A stretch of 64,000 nucleotides of DNA from Sanderia malayensis (GCA_013076295.1 RQOL01000374.1:3648743-3712742); one strand, 5' to 3'. Positions 33,446 to 44,802 are shown, counted from the stretch's first letter. Translations and numbers: made by a program. The notes: a model not told the origin generated them from the letters alone.

Positions 33446-33473
33446 TGTGCCTTTGAACATTCAAAGGCACATT
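33444..33473. repeat. Perfect 14 bp-arm palindrome derived from transposase codons
   Basis: AATGTGCCTTTGAA, spacer CA, TTCAAAGGCACATT. The left arm repeats the bases that encode the ECAF catalytic words 24 bp upstream (33420). Further partial copies lie at 33630-33715. Confidence 0.85.
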
Positions 33474-33500
33474 AGATGACCTATCGTGACTAGATTTCAA

Positions 33501-33607
33501 ATCCTGAACTGTATTATCATTTATCACTGTTGTTTTTGTTAAGGATAAAGGCTAGGTTTATCACCGTTGAAGTCCAACCCATGATAGTTCATCTGCGTTT
33601 TGAAATC
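33501..33607. repeat. Duplicated exon piece of the Harbinger Myb-like gene
   Basis: A 107 bp copy of 34526-34632, almost identical, in the same orientation. On the minus strand the source codes for part of the Myb-like protein, so an exon fragment was copied between the transposase and the Myb gene. Confidence 0.85.
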
Positions 33608-34126
33608 TAGTCACGATAGTTGCCTATTGTGATTGCCTTTGAACTATCGTGATTGCCTTTGAACTATCGTGACCAACTAATTGCCTTTGAACATTCAAAG
33701 GCACATTAGTTGCTTAATACTGACCCGCAAGATGGACTTAAAGTTACAGAATACCCGAGTAGTTATTTATGCCTGCTTTGTGCTACATAACTATTGCGAG
33801 CAATATAACATTTATATCGATGAATAGCAAGTAAAAATACAGATGCAGTTAATGAAACAAAATGAAGAAGCTCACAAACATATTTGTGATCAATTTATTC
33901 TTCAAAACTGATGAGGGAGAAATTACTCAAAAACTTATTACAGAGCACTTAGGAAACTTTCTTTAACATAACATTAGCAACACTCAGTTTATTAATAAAT
34001 TCATCTATTTCTTGATTTTAGCTATATAATCTATTTAGCTATACACTAGCACAAACAAGATAGTATTAAAACAGAAGAAATTTTCTTGTCTTGTCTTTAC
34101 TTGGAAGGTGCAGGGCCCATACAGTT

Positions 34127-34704
34127 TTATCCTTGGTTGACATTGATCCTAGTTGAAGATCTTTGGGCATCAAAATCATTAAGGATGTTTTGATCAAACT
34201 GTTGCTGGCTTGGAGGTATTGCATTTTGGTAAAACATGTCTTGGTTTATGGGTGGTTGACATATTGCCTGTGCCAGCCTCTCTATACAATTGCTGACACT
34301 ATATGCCATTACCTCGACAGAGGAATTTAATCTTGCTGCAGATTCTGAGAAACTCTTTGTAGAATCTTTCATTGCTTCTGTCATTTCTCTTCTAAATAAT
34401 GCATCCTCCTTTGCTTCATCCAGCACAATCTTGTCACATTGTGAAGCAGACGAACTATGTTCAAGATGCTTACATTAATTGCCTACCAAAGTTGGAACAG
34501 CAGATGTACGCTTCTTTGAGTTGACATCCTGAACTGTATTATCATTTATCACTGTTGTTTTTGTTAAGGATAAAGGCTAGGTTTATCACCGTTGAAGTCC
34601 AACCCACGATAGTTCATCTGCGTTTTGAAATCCATTATACATTTTAAGAAGTTTTCTAGCATTTCATCAGACCATCTGAACGATTTTCTGTTGTTGGCAG
34701 CCAT
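34127..34704 (-). pseudogene. Harbinger-associated Myb/SANT-like protein remnant
   Basis: PIF/Harbinger elements usually carry a second gene with a Myb/SANT-like DNA-binding domain that helps the transposase reach the nucleus and the ends. Here ATG 34704 starts MAANNRKSFRWSDEMLENFL followed by QMNYRGLDFNGDKP, a trihelix-like start. The frame ends at a TAA at 34564. A second open block (34480-34127) has a helical, charged C-terminal region with EAKEDALFRREM and a tail ending INVNQG. The middle is disrupted. Its place next to the transposase fragment supports the assignment. Confidence 0.7.
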
Positions 34705-34954
34705 CTTTTATTCTGCATTTTACTTTTGGTCTTGCACTTTGCACTTTACTATGGATGCATGTGTACTGACGTTATTTTCAGCCCACTTTTCCGGGCTGGA
34801 GCAATCACATGGGGAAAAATCAGTCGTTCAACCGTGATCCCACACGGTGAAGAGGAGATCTCGGTTAGCCCGGCCAGCCCGGCTCTCATGTGGTAGGAAG
34901 ACATGTTTTATGTGTGTTTGTCATTGATAGTGAGATCTCGGTAAAATGGGCCCG

Positions 34955-34987
34955 CCCCGTTAACCAGGCTTATGTGATAAGGCCCTT
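34955..34987 (-). repeat. Possible Harbinger terminal repeat
   Basis: Reverse complement begins GGGCCTTATCACATAAGCC, a GGGCC-type end seen in some PIF/Harbinger elements, with TTA just outside (34988-34990), the usual 3 bp target. The left partner would lie in sequence removed with the transposase N-terminus, so it cannot be checked here. Confidence 0.35.
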
Positions 34988-34990
34988 ATA

Positions 34991-36062
34991 ATGAATTATC
35001 AGAAGAATTGAATGAATTGCTTCTAAATAATCATGTCTGCGCATCCAATGCAGTTTAATTCAGAAAAAACCAGATAAGAACAATACATTATGACATTGCT
35101 ATTATTGCGTTGTTATTACTTCATGGACACTGAAATATTGAAAGTTCAGGTTTAATACTGAAATAATAAAATACTGAAATATTTTACCAGCAAAGTTTAG
35201 TCACACCAAAATTTACACAAAAGTTGTGATTTCAGGTATCGCAATTACTTCAAGAGTCTTCTAACACTCGGTTGAACACAGGTGATGTAATCAAACAGGT
35301 AGACTTGTTCCTTGATTGTGAAAGTTGAAAACTGACATTGAGAAAATATTGTTTGGAACCTAGGCTTCATTTAGGGGGAACTGGATGCTGCCTTTGGGGG
35401 GGGCACTGTCCCCTTGCCCTTCCCTTGCCCTGAGTAGAAGCAGCTTATAGTAATGTCTTATTATCAGAGCGAAAGTGCTGCCATTGTTACTCAAGCGTGG
35501 AAATGATTCATTGAGACTTTTGCATTCCAAGGACTTTGTTTTATTTGTAAAATGTCAAAAATCGTTGCACCTGGAGGATAGATGCTTCTAAACAGGCAGT
35601 TGAAATTGAAGATATCGTTTTTTAAATACAGCAGATCATGAGATACAAAAAAACCAGAGCAATTTGACATTAGCAGAGGTGAGATGGTATTTATTTTGCA
35701 AGACTGTGGTAGGGCATCCAGTTTTACATCCATGTGATTTAGAATAGAAATCTAGGATGTCATTGTTCTGCTGTACATAGGGAATTCTAGAACCATAGTG
35801 ACATTTTAGTAAAATAGCCAATATCTTTGAAGATAACGCAAACAGTTGTGGCTCTGGAGTAAAACCCGACATCAAAAATAACATTCTAGTCCTAAAAAAA
35901 GAGTGGCACAGATATTGAAAATACCAAAAATAGCATTTGATGACCTTATTTGAACTCTATGTTTAGACCTTGTTAGCTACTTTTCTATCTTCAGTTAGCT
36001 ACTTTCCTATTTTCGGAAACCCCCTCTTTTTAAACTAGGCCTCCTCAACTTTGAAGATCTTC
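34991..36062. other. No gene seen
   Basis: Contains a GGGGGGGGGCACTG run near 35396 and short open frames with no family. Otherwise unique-looking AT-rich sequence. Confidence 0.5.
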
Positions 36063-36365
36063 AAAAATTAGAAGTTACCAAATATAAGTTTGATATTAGC
36101 GGCAACAATATAACCTCCACTTTATGCATCCTATTTCAAAAAACAAAGTCAAGGCACAACTACAAAATTCGCCATGCTACTACAAATAAATTCTCGTTGC
36201 CTCTGGTGACAACAGAGTGTAGGAAAAATTTATTACTTTCAATGGAATCAGAGTATGGAAATAAATTTCGCTCAATGTCAAATAAAAAGTTATTCAATAA
36301 ATTTCCCTATAAATGGTTGTTGCAAAATTATTAGAAACTTTTACACGACTCACTTATGATTCCAA

Positions 36366-36955
36366 ACAAGCCAGGGGCGCTCGCTTTCGCTCGCTTCCCG
36401 GAGTGGTTAAGGTGAAAAAACTTAATGTGGTTGGCGCACGTTGTGCGCTGCATTCGCTTACGCTCATGCCCCTTTCAACCCCACCTACAATGGGTTAGCG
36501 CGCTACGCTCGCCTGTGGTTGGCGCACTTCGTGCGCTGCATTCGCTAACATTCATGCCCCTTTCAACCTCACCTGCAATGGGTTAGCTTGCAACGCTCGC
36601 CTGTGGTTGGGCACTTCGTGCGCTGCATTCGCTTACATTCATGCCGCTTTCAACCCCACCTACAATGGATTAGCTCGCTACGCTGGACTGTGGTTGGCGC
36701 ACTTCGTGCGCCGCCTTCACTTACACTCATGCCCCTTTCAACCCCACCTACAATGGGTTAGCTCGCTACGCTCGCCTGTGGTTGGCGCACTTCGTGCGCT
36801 GCATTCGCTTACATTCATGCCCCTGTCAACCCCACCCACAATGGGTTAGCTCGCTATGCTCGCCTGTGGTTGGCGCACTTCGTGTGCTGCATTCGCTCAC
36901 ACTCATGCCCCTTTCAAGCCCACCTACAATGGGTTACCTCGCTGCGTTCACCTGT
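36366..36955. repeat. Palindrome-rich satellite array, ~86-88 bp units
   Basis: About six to seven units of GGTTGGCGCACTTCGTGCGC, TGCATTCGCTTACATTCATG, CCCCTTTCAACCCCACCTAC, AATGGGTTAGCTCGCTACGC. Three nested short inverted repeats per unit: GCGCAC/GTGCGC, GCAT/ATGC and GCTCGC/GCGTAGCGAGC-like. Units differ by a few percent. Confidence 0.9.
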
Positions 36956-37144
36956 CTATCTATTATCAAGAAACATTCCAATACGCGTCTCGGTCAAGTT
37001 CTCGTTCCTTAGTCCGGGATACAGAATGGACCCAAAGAACTCTTTTGCTGAAACCATTTGCTCATCTGTAAGTGTGCCAAATCCAAATGTTGAAATTTGT
37101 TCAGTGGCATCTAATTCGATCATCTTCTTTAACGGCTTGATCAA
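36956..37144 (-). pseudogene. 3' fragment of the PIN-like family (tandem copy 1)
   Basis: Minus strand codes for KPLKKMIELDATEQISTFG, LTDEQMVSAKEFFG, ILYPGLRNENLTETR and MFLDNR before a stop. It equals the C-terminal end of the gene at 41323-42391 and starts at the KIKPLKKMI position, so it is a truncated duplicate carried in the tandem unit. Confidence 0.85.
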
Positions 37145-37476
37145 AAATTAGAAGTTACCAAATATACGTTTGATATTAGCGGCAACAATATAACCTCCAC
37201 TTTATGCATCCTCTTTCAAAAAACAAAGTCAAGGCACAACTACAAAACTCGCCATGCTACTACAAATAAATTCTCGTTGCCTCTGGTGACAACAGAGTGT
37301 AAGAAAAATTTATTACTTTCAATGGAATCAGAGTATGGAAGTAAATTTCGCTCAATGTCAAATAAAAAATTATTCAATAAATTTCTCTATAAATGGTTGT
37401 TGCAAAATTATTAGAAGCTTTTACACGACTCACCTATGATTCCAAACAAGAACCCACCTGTTTTCCAAGACAACTA

Positions 37477-37939
37477 CCGTAAATCCTCGAATAAGCCCCC
37501 ACGTTCGAATAAGCGTCCCCCTCGATTAAGCCCCCACCTAAAAAATCATTTTTGCAAATAAGCCCCCCCTCGAATAAGCCCCCATGGGGTCTTATTCGAG
37601 GGAAGCATAAGTGCAGAATAATATCTTAATTCGAGAAAGCCCCCACAGGACAATAGCTATACAGTATCACTTCCTTTGACTCGAGACAAAAAAGCAAAAA
37701 CAAATGCGATTTTCGTGATGATAAACAAATTATAATATTTGTTAGATCTTCACACAGCACTTTCTGAAAAAAGTTTAGCTGATTGAGAAAACTATCTCGT
37801 CTTTTTTCTGTCAACCTTTGAGGACAAAGCAAAACTTTGAAATAAGCCCCCCTCGAATAAGCCCTCCCCTTGAATAAGCCCCCACCCAAAAATTCATTTT
37901 TGCAAATAAGCACCAGGGGGCTTATTCGAGGATTTGCGG
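37477..37939. mobile_element. MITE with CCGTAAATCCTCGAATAAGC ends
   Basis: Inverted ends CCGTAAATCCTCGAATAAGC and, at the right, GCTTATTCGAGGATTTGCGG, flanked by TA on both sides. The inside repeats the CGAATAAGCCCCC word many times. A second copy at 39658-40123 is part of the segmental duplication, not a separate insertion. Confidence 0.85.
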
Positions 37940-38639
37940 TACTAGTTGTTCCCACTACTAATTTACTGCCCTCGTTTTCTTTTTATTCTTTTATTCTTAT
38001 TTTTATTTTATTTTCATAATTTTAATTATATATTTTTTATCAACTTGCTTCTTGAACTTTAACTTTTGTTTTTTTTACTTTTTGAGGAAATATTTTTCAA
38101 TTCAAATTTTATACAACTTAATATGCAGATTTAATACTTGCATGCCATACACTAGTTTATGTAACTAATTTTGTATTCATTTTGGATTTTTTTTTTAACC
38201 TTTTTATAATTCCATTTTCAATAGAAAAGGCATTGGACTCGAAAACCTCTGTGTTTATTTTAGTGTTCTTTGCAAAATCGCCTAGCACGTTTCCACCATA
38301 TGCTATATACCTTACATTGTAGCTAGCCTAAGCTGTATACTGTATTAGTTACTATATGTTTTCTTGTCGAATGAAATGCCTCTTTCGACCCCAGGTACAG
38401 CGGTTGGCTTGTTACACTCCTACACAGGTCCTTATTGAAAAATGCTAAAAAACCATTTGGTCAAACTTTTTAAAACTCATTTGGGGTTTTGAGACATGCC
38501 GAAATCAAATTTCATTTGGGACATGTTGAATTTCAGACCAGAAGCGATATTTTTGATGACTTAAAAACGTCAGATTTTCTTCGCTTTTCGATCCCTCTGA
38601 TCAAATTTATCAGACAAAGTAGAATAATATATAAACTAG

Positions 38640-39135
38640 CCAGGGGTGCTCGCTTTCGCTCGTTTCCCGGAGGGGGTAAGGTGAAAAAACTGAATGTGGT
38701 TGGGGCACTTCGTGCAATGCATTCGCTAACATTCATGCCCCTTTCAACCTCACCTGCAATGGGTTAGCTTGCAACGCTCGCCTGTGGTTGGGCACTTCAT
38801 GCGCTGCATTCGCTTACATTCATGCCGCTTTCAACCCCACCTACAATGGGTTAGCTCGCTACGCTCAACTGTGGTTGGCGCACTTCGTGCGCCGCCTTCG
38901 CTTACACTCATGCCCCTTTCAACCCCACCTACAATGGGTTAGCTCGCTACGCTCGCCTGTGGTTGGCGCACTTCGTGCGTTGCATTCGCTTACATTCATG
39001 CCCCTGTCAACCCCACCCACAATGGGTTAGCTCGCTACGCTCGCCTGTGGTTGGCGCACTTTGTGTGCTGCATTCGCTTACACTCATGCCCCTTTCAAGC
39101 CCACCTACAATGGGTTACCTCGCTGAGTTCACCTG
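38640..39135. repeat. Palindrome-rich satellite array, tandem copy 2
   Basis: Begins CCAGGGGTGCTCGCTTTCGC and holds about five units of the ~88 bp repeat. It is in register with 36600-36955, except that one or two units are lost at the left. Confidence 0.9.
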
Positions 39136-39136
39136 T

Positions 39137-39325
39137 CTATCTATTATCAAGAAACATTCGAATACGCGTCTCGGTCAAGTTCTCGTTCCTTAGTCCTGGA
39201 TACAGAATGGACCCAAAGAACTCTTTTGCTGAAACCATTTGCTCATCTGTAAGTGTGGCAGATCCAAATGTTGAAATTTGTTCAGTGGCATCTAATTTGA
39301 TCATCTTCTTTAACGGCTTGATCAA
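39137..39325 (-). pseudogene. 3' fragment of the PIN-like family (tandem copy 2)
   Basis: Same truncated C-terminal piece as 36956-37144 with a few substitutions (LDATEQISTFGSATLTDEQ). It confirms that the fragment was already truncated before duplication. Confidence 0.85.
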
Positions 39326-39657
39326 AAATTAGAAGTTACCAAATATACGTTTGATATTAGCGGCAACAATATAACCTCCACTTTATGCATCCTATTTCAA
39401 AAAACAAAGTCAAGGCACAACTACAAAACTCGCCATGCTACTACAAATAAATTCTCGTTGCCTCTGGTGACAACAGAGTGTAAGAAAAATTTATTACTTT
39501 CAATGGAATCAGAGTATGGAAGTAAATTTGGCTGAATGTCAAATAAAAAGTTATTCAATAAATTTCTCTATAAATGGTTGCTGCCAAATTATTAGAAGCT
39601 TTTACACGACTCACCTATGATTCCAAACAAGAACCCACCTGTTTTCCAAGACAACTA

Positions 39658-40123
39658 CCGTAAATCCTCGAATAAGCCCCCACATTCGAATAAGCGCCCC
39701 CCTCGATTAAGCCCCCACCTAAAAAATCATTTTTGCAAATAAGCCCCCCCCCTCGAATAAGCCCATATGGGGTCTTATTTGAGGGAAGCATAAGTGCAGA
39801 ATAATATCTTAATTCGAGAAAGCCCCCACAGGACAATAGCTATACAGTATCACTTCCTTTGACGCGAGACAAAAAAGCAAAAACAAATGCGATTTTCGTG
39901 ATGATAAACAAATTATAATATTTGTTAGATTTTCACACAGCACTTTCTGAAAAAAGTTTAGCTGATTGAGAAAACTATCTCGTCTTTTTTCTGTCAACCT
40001 TTGAGGACAAAGCAAAACTTTGAAATAAGCCCCCCCTTGAATAAGCCCTCCCCTCGAATAAGCCCCCACCCAAAAATTCATTTTTGCAAATAAGCCCCAG
40101 GGGGCTTATTCGAGGATTTGCGG
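39658..40123. mobile_element. MITE with CCGTAAATCCTCGAATAAGC ends, copy 2
   Basis: Counterpart of 37477-37939 within the next tandem unit, TA on both sides, with small length changes in the C runs. Confidence 0.85.
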
Positions 40124-40822
40124 TACTAGTTGTTCCCACTACTAATTTACTGCCCTCGTTTTCTTTTTATTCTTTTATTCTTATTTTTATTTTATTCTCA
40201 TAATTTTAATTATATATTTTTTATCAACTTGTTTCTTGAACTTTAACTTTCGTTTTTTTTACTTTTTGAGGAAATATTTTTCAATTCAAATTTTATACAA
40301 CTTAATATACAGATTTAATACTTGCATGCCATACACTAGTTTATGTAACTAATTTTGTATTCATTTTGGATTTTTTTCTGAACCTTTTTATAATTCCATT
40401 TTCAATAGAAAAGGCATTGGACTCGAAAACCTCTGTGTTTATTTCAGTGTTCTTTGCAAAATCGCCTAGCACGTTTCCACTGTATGCTATATACCTTACA
40501 TTGTAGCTAGCCTAAGCTGTATACTGTATTAATTACTATATGTTTTCTTGTCGAATGAAATACCTCTTTCGACCCCAGGTACAGCGGTTGGCTTGTTACA
40601 CTCCTACACAGGTCCCTATTGAAAAATGCTAAAAAACCATTTGGTCAAACCTTTTAAAACTCATTTGGGGTTTTGAGACATGCCGAAATCAAATTTCATT
40701 TGGGACATGTTGAATTTCAGATCAGAAGCGATATTTTTGATGACGTGAAAAACGTCAGATTTTCTTCGCTTTTCGATCACTGTGATCAAATTTATCAGAC
40801 AAAGTAGAATAATATATAAACT

Positions 40823-41318
40823 AGCCAGGGGTGCTCGCTTTCGCTCGTTTCCCGGAGGGGGTAGGGTGAAAAAACTGAATGTGGTTGGCGCACTTCGTGC
40901 GCTGCATTCGCTTACATTCATGCCCCTTTCAACCCCACCTACAATGGGCTAGCTCGCTAGGCTCACCTGTTGTTGGCGCACGTCGTGCGCTGCATTCGCT
41001 TACGCTCATGCCCCTTTCAACCCCACCTACAATGGGTTAGCTCGCTATGCTCGCCTGTGGTTGGCGCACTTCGTGCGCTGCATTTGCTGACAGTCATGCC
41101 CCTTTCAACCCCACCTACAATGGGTTAGCTCGCTACGCTCACCTGTGGTTGGCGCACTTCGTGTGCTGCATTTGCTTACACGCATGGCCCTTTCAACCCC
41201 ACCTACAATGGGTTACCTCGCAACGCTCGCCTGTGGTAAGGGCACTTCGTGCGCTGCATTCGCTCACGCTCATGCCCCTTTCAACCCCACCTACAATGGG
41301 TTAGCTCGCTGCGTTCAC
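40823..41318. repeat. Palindrome-rich satellite array, tandem copy 3
   Basis: About five units, starting CCAGGGGTGCTCGCTTTCGC and running straight into the 3' end of the gene copy at 41323. The final unit ends GCTGCGTTCACCTGTCTATC, the junction seen in all three tandem copies. Confidence 0.9.
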
Positions 41319-41322
41319 CTGT

Positions 41323-42391
41323 CTATCTATTATCAAGAAACATTCGAACACGTGTCTCGGTCAAGTTCTCGTTCCTTAGTCCGGGATACAGAATGGACCC
41401 AAAGAACTCTTTTGCTGAAACCATTTGCTCATCTGTAAGTGTGCCAGATCCAAATGTTGAAATTTGTTCAGTAGCATCTAATTTGATCATCTTCTTTAAC
41501 GGCTTGATTTTTCCTACTCGAAAAGGAAATGAAGCTGTATCACAACCTGTGATACTGTCGAAGGCTGGCAAAGCCTTGCATACATCAGTGCCAAAGCCAT
41601 CAAAAATTTTGTCAATGTTGACACAACTGTCCTTTTCAATTTTCATTTGCCATTGATGTTCACGCATCTCTCTGTAGACAAACACCATCAAAATCAGCAC
41701 ATCTGTGTCAGTTGCTCTGATTATAACTGGTGAATTGGCTGTGCTTGCAACGTAGATTAGCCGAGTATCAGCTTCAATATGATTGCAGCTATCCAACTGG
41801 ATGACAACTTTGGTTGTTAACAACCTTGACTTTTCATTTTCTGTTACGATGGTTGAATTTCTGAGCAAATTTCTGTTTTCTTTTATGAATTCTACCAAAA
41901 AGTGAATGGGATTTGTCTTGTTTTCGGAATTGTGCCAAGCTTTGTTTGCCAAGCTTTTCCACTGGGCATGCTTTGCTGGCTGCTGGAAATGTAAACCCTT
42001 TTTCCAGGTGTACCTCTTTGCAACTGCGTCAGTTGTTTGACGTGACTTCTTGCATAGCTGTCAAGATAATGCCAAATTTCGCAGGATGTGAATCCCTGCT
42101 TGGAGTGCAGAAGCTGATGAAAGATTCAGCATATTGTATCCAAGTTTCCTTGTGGGGTAAAGATCTAACGGCAGCCATTCCATCTACCAACCACATTGCT
42201 CTAACAGCTGGTTCAGTAGTCAAAGCATCTGATTCTTCAATTAGATGATTTCTTAAAGAGGTCTTTGAGCCTTGTCTTAATCCACCGTCTAGTGTAGCTA
42301 GTGCCAGTGGAACACATGTAAGGGGAAAGGTGATGGCAATGGTAAGTAGATCAAACCATGTCTGACTATCATCCGGCCTATCTGTGAACAA
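41323..42391 (-). pseudogene. PIN/XPG-like multicopy family, copy F1
   Basis: Member of a multicopy family also present at 50729-52372 and 58231-59860. Right to left: FPLTCVPLALATLDGG (about 42330), WLVDGMAAVRSL with an aspartate where PIN nucleases have their first acid (about 42190), a frameshift near 42030, then HIEADTRLI (41755-41783), ATDTDVLIL (about 41700-41722) and SITGCDTAS (about 41532-41560). The EAD, DTD and GCD words fall in the order and spacing of the XPG/FEN acidic cluster. Family function unknown to me. Its copy number and neighbours point to a mobile-element gene. Confidence 0.65.
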
Positions 42392-42939
42392 TCAGAGTTG
42401 GGGTACATCGCCACTGTTCATGGTGCACCTTGCCGGGTATTCCATGGTCACCGTGCTGAATACCTCGCTGTTCACGGAGCGCGTGACCTGGTCTACATGA
42501 ACTCAGATGTAGGCAATGCTTGGTTTTATTGCGATGTCTAAACTTCCATTCTGCCTCTGGGTGGACAGTTCTTAGCAGCATCGATGCCTGAACAGGGGGG
42601 GGGGGCAAGGGGCGAGAAGTGCCCTTTTTGAATTATTGCGGTTTTTTTTGCTTTACAAGAAGACGTATTGTGGTCAACAATCGCCATTGGTATTTAACTG
42701 AAACAGCAGATTAAACACAGCATAGCACCATGATATACAATACACTCATTTTTGTATAAGAAACACTCTATAAGAAACGGTAGGCTCAATTTTTTCAAAG
42801 CTAAAAAAGCGTCATCGAGAAGTGCCCTTCTGACGTCATCAATAAAATAAAAAAAATGACGTCATCAATAGGATTTTCACCGTTGATGTCATCCACGAAA
42901 ATCTTAGTTTATCAAAAATAAAAAATTTATATATCGATC
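42392..42939. other. No gene seen; poly(G) run
   Basis: Holds a GGGGGGGGGG run at about 42594 and two TGACGTCATCAATA words near 42831 and 42858. Continuation of the F1 gene upstream of 42391 is not recognisable. Confidence 0.5.
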
Positions 42940-43390
42940 GAAAGCTTTCGTTGCCCCCTATCCAAAAATGTATATAATTTTCTAATTTGTCTGATAAATT
43001 TGATCACAGAGAACGAAAATCTAAGAAAATTTGACGTATTTGACGTCATCAAGAATATCACTTCCTGTCCGAAATTCAACATGCCCCAAATGAAATTTGC
43101 TTTCAGCATGTCTCAAAACCCCAAATCAGTTGTTAAAAGTTTGACCAAATGGTTTTTTAGCATTTTTCAATAGAGACCTGTCGATCCCCTGAGTATCTAT
43201 TAATAACACATCGTGATACTAAATACTCAGGTGAGCAAAGCAAGCCAATCCATTATTGTATGTGGGGTAGGAGGGGGCATCAGCGTGAGTGAATGCCACA
43301 CGAGAAGCATGCCAACCAGATTAAGATTTTCTTATTTGACAAAATGGGGGAGGAAGTGAAGTGAGCAATGACCCATAGCATGTTTTTCAG
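42940..43390 (-). repeat. Inverted diverged copy of tandem-unit sequence plus satellite relic
   Basis: 42960-43190 is the reverse complement of the 38410-38640 part of the tandem unit (ACATGCCCCAAATGAAATTT, TTTTTCAATAGAGACCTG), clearly diverged. 43200-43390 holds a decayed satellite unit and the end word GCAATGACCCATAG, comparable to GTGATGACCCCTAG at 25263. Confidence 0.75.
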
Positions 43391-43618
43391 AATGTCTTCA
43401 TAGTCAGTAAAATACACACTGGTCTGGAAGTGTTTTGTTCTAACTTAGTGCTTCAATTTAATGCAGTCATATGACCAATTTAAATGCACAAACTTCACTT
43501 GAACAAAGGCGGCATTGAGAGACCCGTTTTGAAATTTTTATCATTGGTTTATCCTTAAATTCTTAAACATTGTTGTCATAATTTAGAATTAATAGTTTGT
43601 TCTAACAGTCTTTTAAAT

Positions 43619-44209
43619 ATGCTTGGTGCTAGCTGTGGTTTTCCCAACTGTGGAGGGACAAGAAGAAAAAAGTTTGCATCACGGGCGATCTTTCAAGTGT
43701 CCATCAGAAGAGGGCAGTTTTTCAACAAATGACGAAAGGACATTGTTGATGCTTTGTTCAAGTGGCGTGGAGTGGATGCAACTTTCAAAGAAAGTTTGAA
43801 GTGTGGAGAAGTTTATATTTGCGTGTATCATTTTCACGCACAGGACAATTTTTCAGGACTAAGTTTTTACAACCTAACAATGCCAGATATGTCTTTATAT
43901 TAAAGTGTTTATAATATCATATTTAGAAACTGGCAACAAGAGTTTGGATGATCGTGCAGTTCCAAAACTCCATCTACCTGAGAAACCACACAAGTGAAGG
44001 AAGTTTGTGGAAAAAAAGCACAGAAACATTGTGCAAGAAGATACCAATCTGTTATTCGAGGAGAATATTTTGAATTGTGTAACAAAGTTAAAGTTGAGCA
44101 CATTGGGTTGTCATTGAAGGGCCTTCACAGTAAAGTTTCTTTCAAACTTATTGAAAAGCCTTTCCTACTGCCAAAATTTGAAAACCTTGTTGATGGGATC
44201 TTGTGTTAA
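43619..44209 (+). pseudogene. THAP-domain protein remnant 1
   Basis: ATG 43619 starts MLGASCGFPNCGGTRRKKF, the first Cys pair of a THAP (C2CH) zinc finger. After an in-frame TGA at 43730-43732 the same frame continues with WRGVDATFKESLK and VYICVYHFHAQDN, the second Cys and His of the finger, to a TAA at 43901-43903. A possible second exon starts after TATCATATTTAG near 43924 with SLDDRAVPKLHLPEKPH, typical of sequence after a THAP finger. One nonsense codon in the finger and later stops make it a pseudogene. Confidence 0.65.
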
Positions 44210-44219
44210 CCATATGCTG

Positions 44220-44510
44220 CATATATCTGGTTTTACCATATATGTGGTTTAGGGAATGAAGTGCACCTGTCAGTCAATGTTTCTTGACAATAGATAGACA
44301 GGGGAGTGTAGCAAACTAACCCATGTTAAGTCAGTTTAAAAGGAGCATGATCATTAGCGCAATTAAGTGCACCAAGTGCGCATCTCAGTCAATGTTTCTT
44401 GATAAAAGATGGACTAGGTGAGCATCGCCAGCCAACTTATTGTACATAGGCTTGAAAAGGGCTTGAGCGTTAGGGAATGCAGAGCACAAATGGCATCTGT
44501 CAGTCAATGT
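44220..44510. repeat. Decayed satellite units
   Basis: Two to three diverged units with GTCAGTCAATGTTTCTTGA and ATAGATAGACAGG, matching the 3117-3510 type rather than the 88 bp type. Most GC-rich palindromes have mutated. Confidence 0.7.
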
Positions 44511-44802
44511 CTCGTTTCTGGAAAGAAATTGGCCTAATGAAAACCTTCATACCTGTTTTAAAACATGCTTGCTTGAAATGTCGCGAGCATATGAACGCTT
44601 GCTCTGAGTTAAAAATTGAGTCGCATCTATTCACTATTTGAAGAAGCTTCTTTCTCCATTCTATCTTTACTTTTCTTTTGTTTGAACTGGCAGGAATTCT
44701 GTGGAAGCTGAGCAGTGGATATACAGCTTTGCTCTTGTAAGTACTGCAAGCATCAAATGTCGCAACCGGAAATGAAAGTGGCCCATCACTTCTTAAATGC
44801 AA
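44500..44802 (-). pseudogene. THAP-domain protein remnant 2
   Basis: Minus-strand frame with YPLLSFHRIPA, IEWRKKLLQIVNR, then FICSRHFKQACFKTG, that is the His/Trp core and IC-x2-HF end of a THAP finger. The N-terminal Cys pair is replaced or out of frame. It points away from the HECT fragment that follows. Confidence 0.6.

Larger units (their letters stand above)
36063..41320. repeat. Tandem duplication, ~2.18 kb unit
   Basis: Unit order is S (LINE-tail-like block), T (MITE plus AT-rich DNA), satellite, G (gene 3' fragment). S lies at 36063, 37141 and 39321; G at 36956, 39137 and, inside the longer gene copy, 41323. Offsets between the second and third copies are 2180-2185 bp. In the first unit T is missing: S ends CCAAACAAG and joins directly to CCAGGGGCGCTCG. 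S reads on the plus strand as HNYKIRHATTNKFSLPLVTT, resembling a LINE C-terminus, but this is weak. Confidence 0.9.

Noticed and set aside
34955..34987. Firm call of a Harbinger terminal repeat
   Set aside because: Only one end can be seen; kept as a low-confidence feature, not as a proven element border.
36366..36955. CRISPR or tRNA-like clusters from GC-rich palindromes
   Set aside because: The whole ~88 bp unit repeats, including the would-be spacers. No cloverleaf, anticodon arm or Pol III box arrangement holds up.
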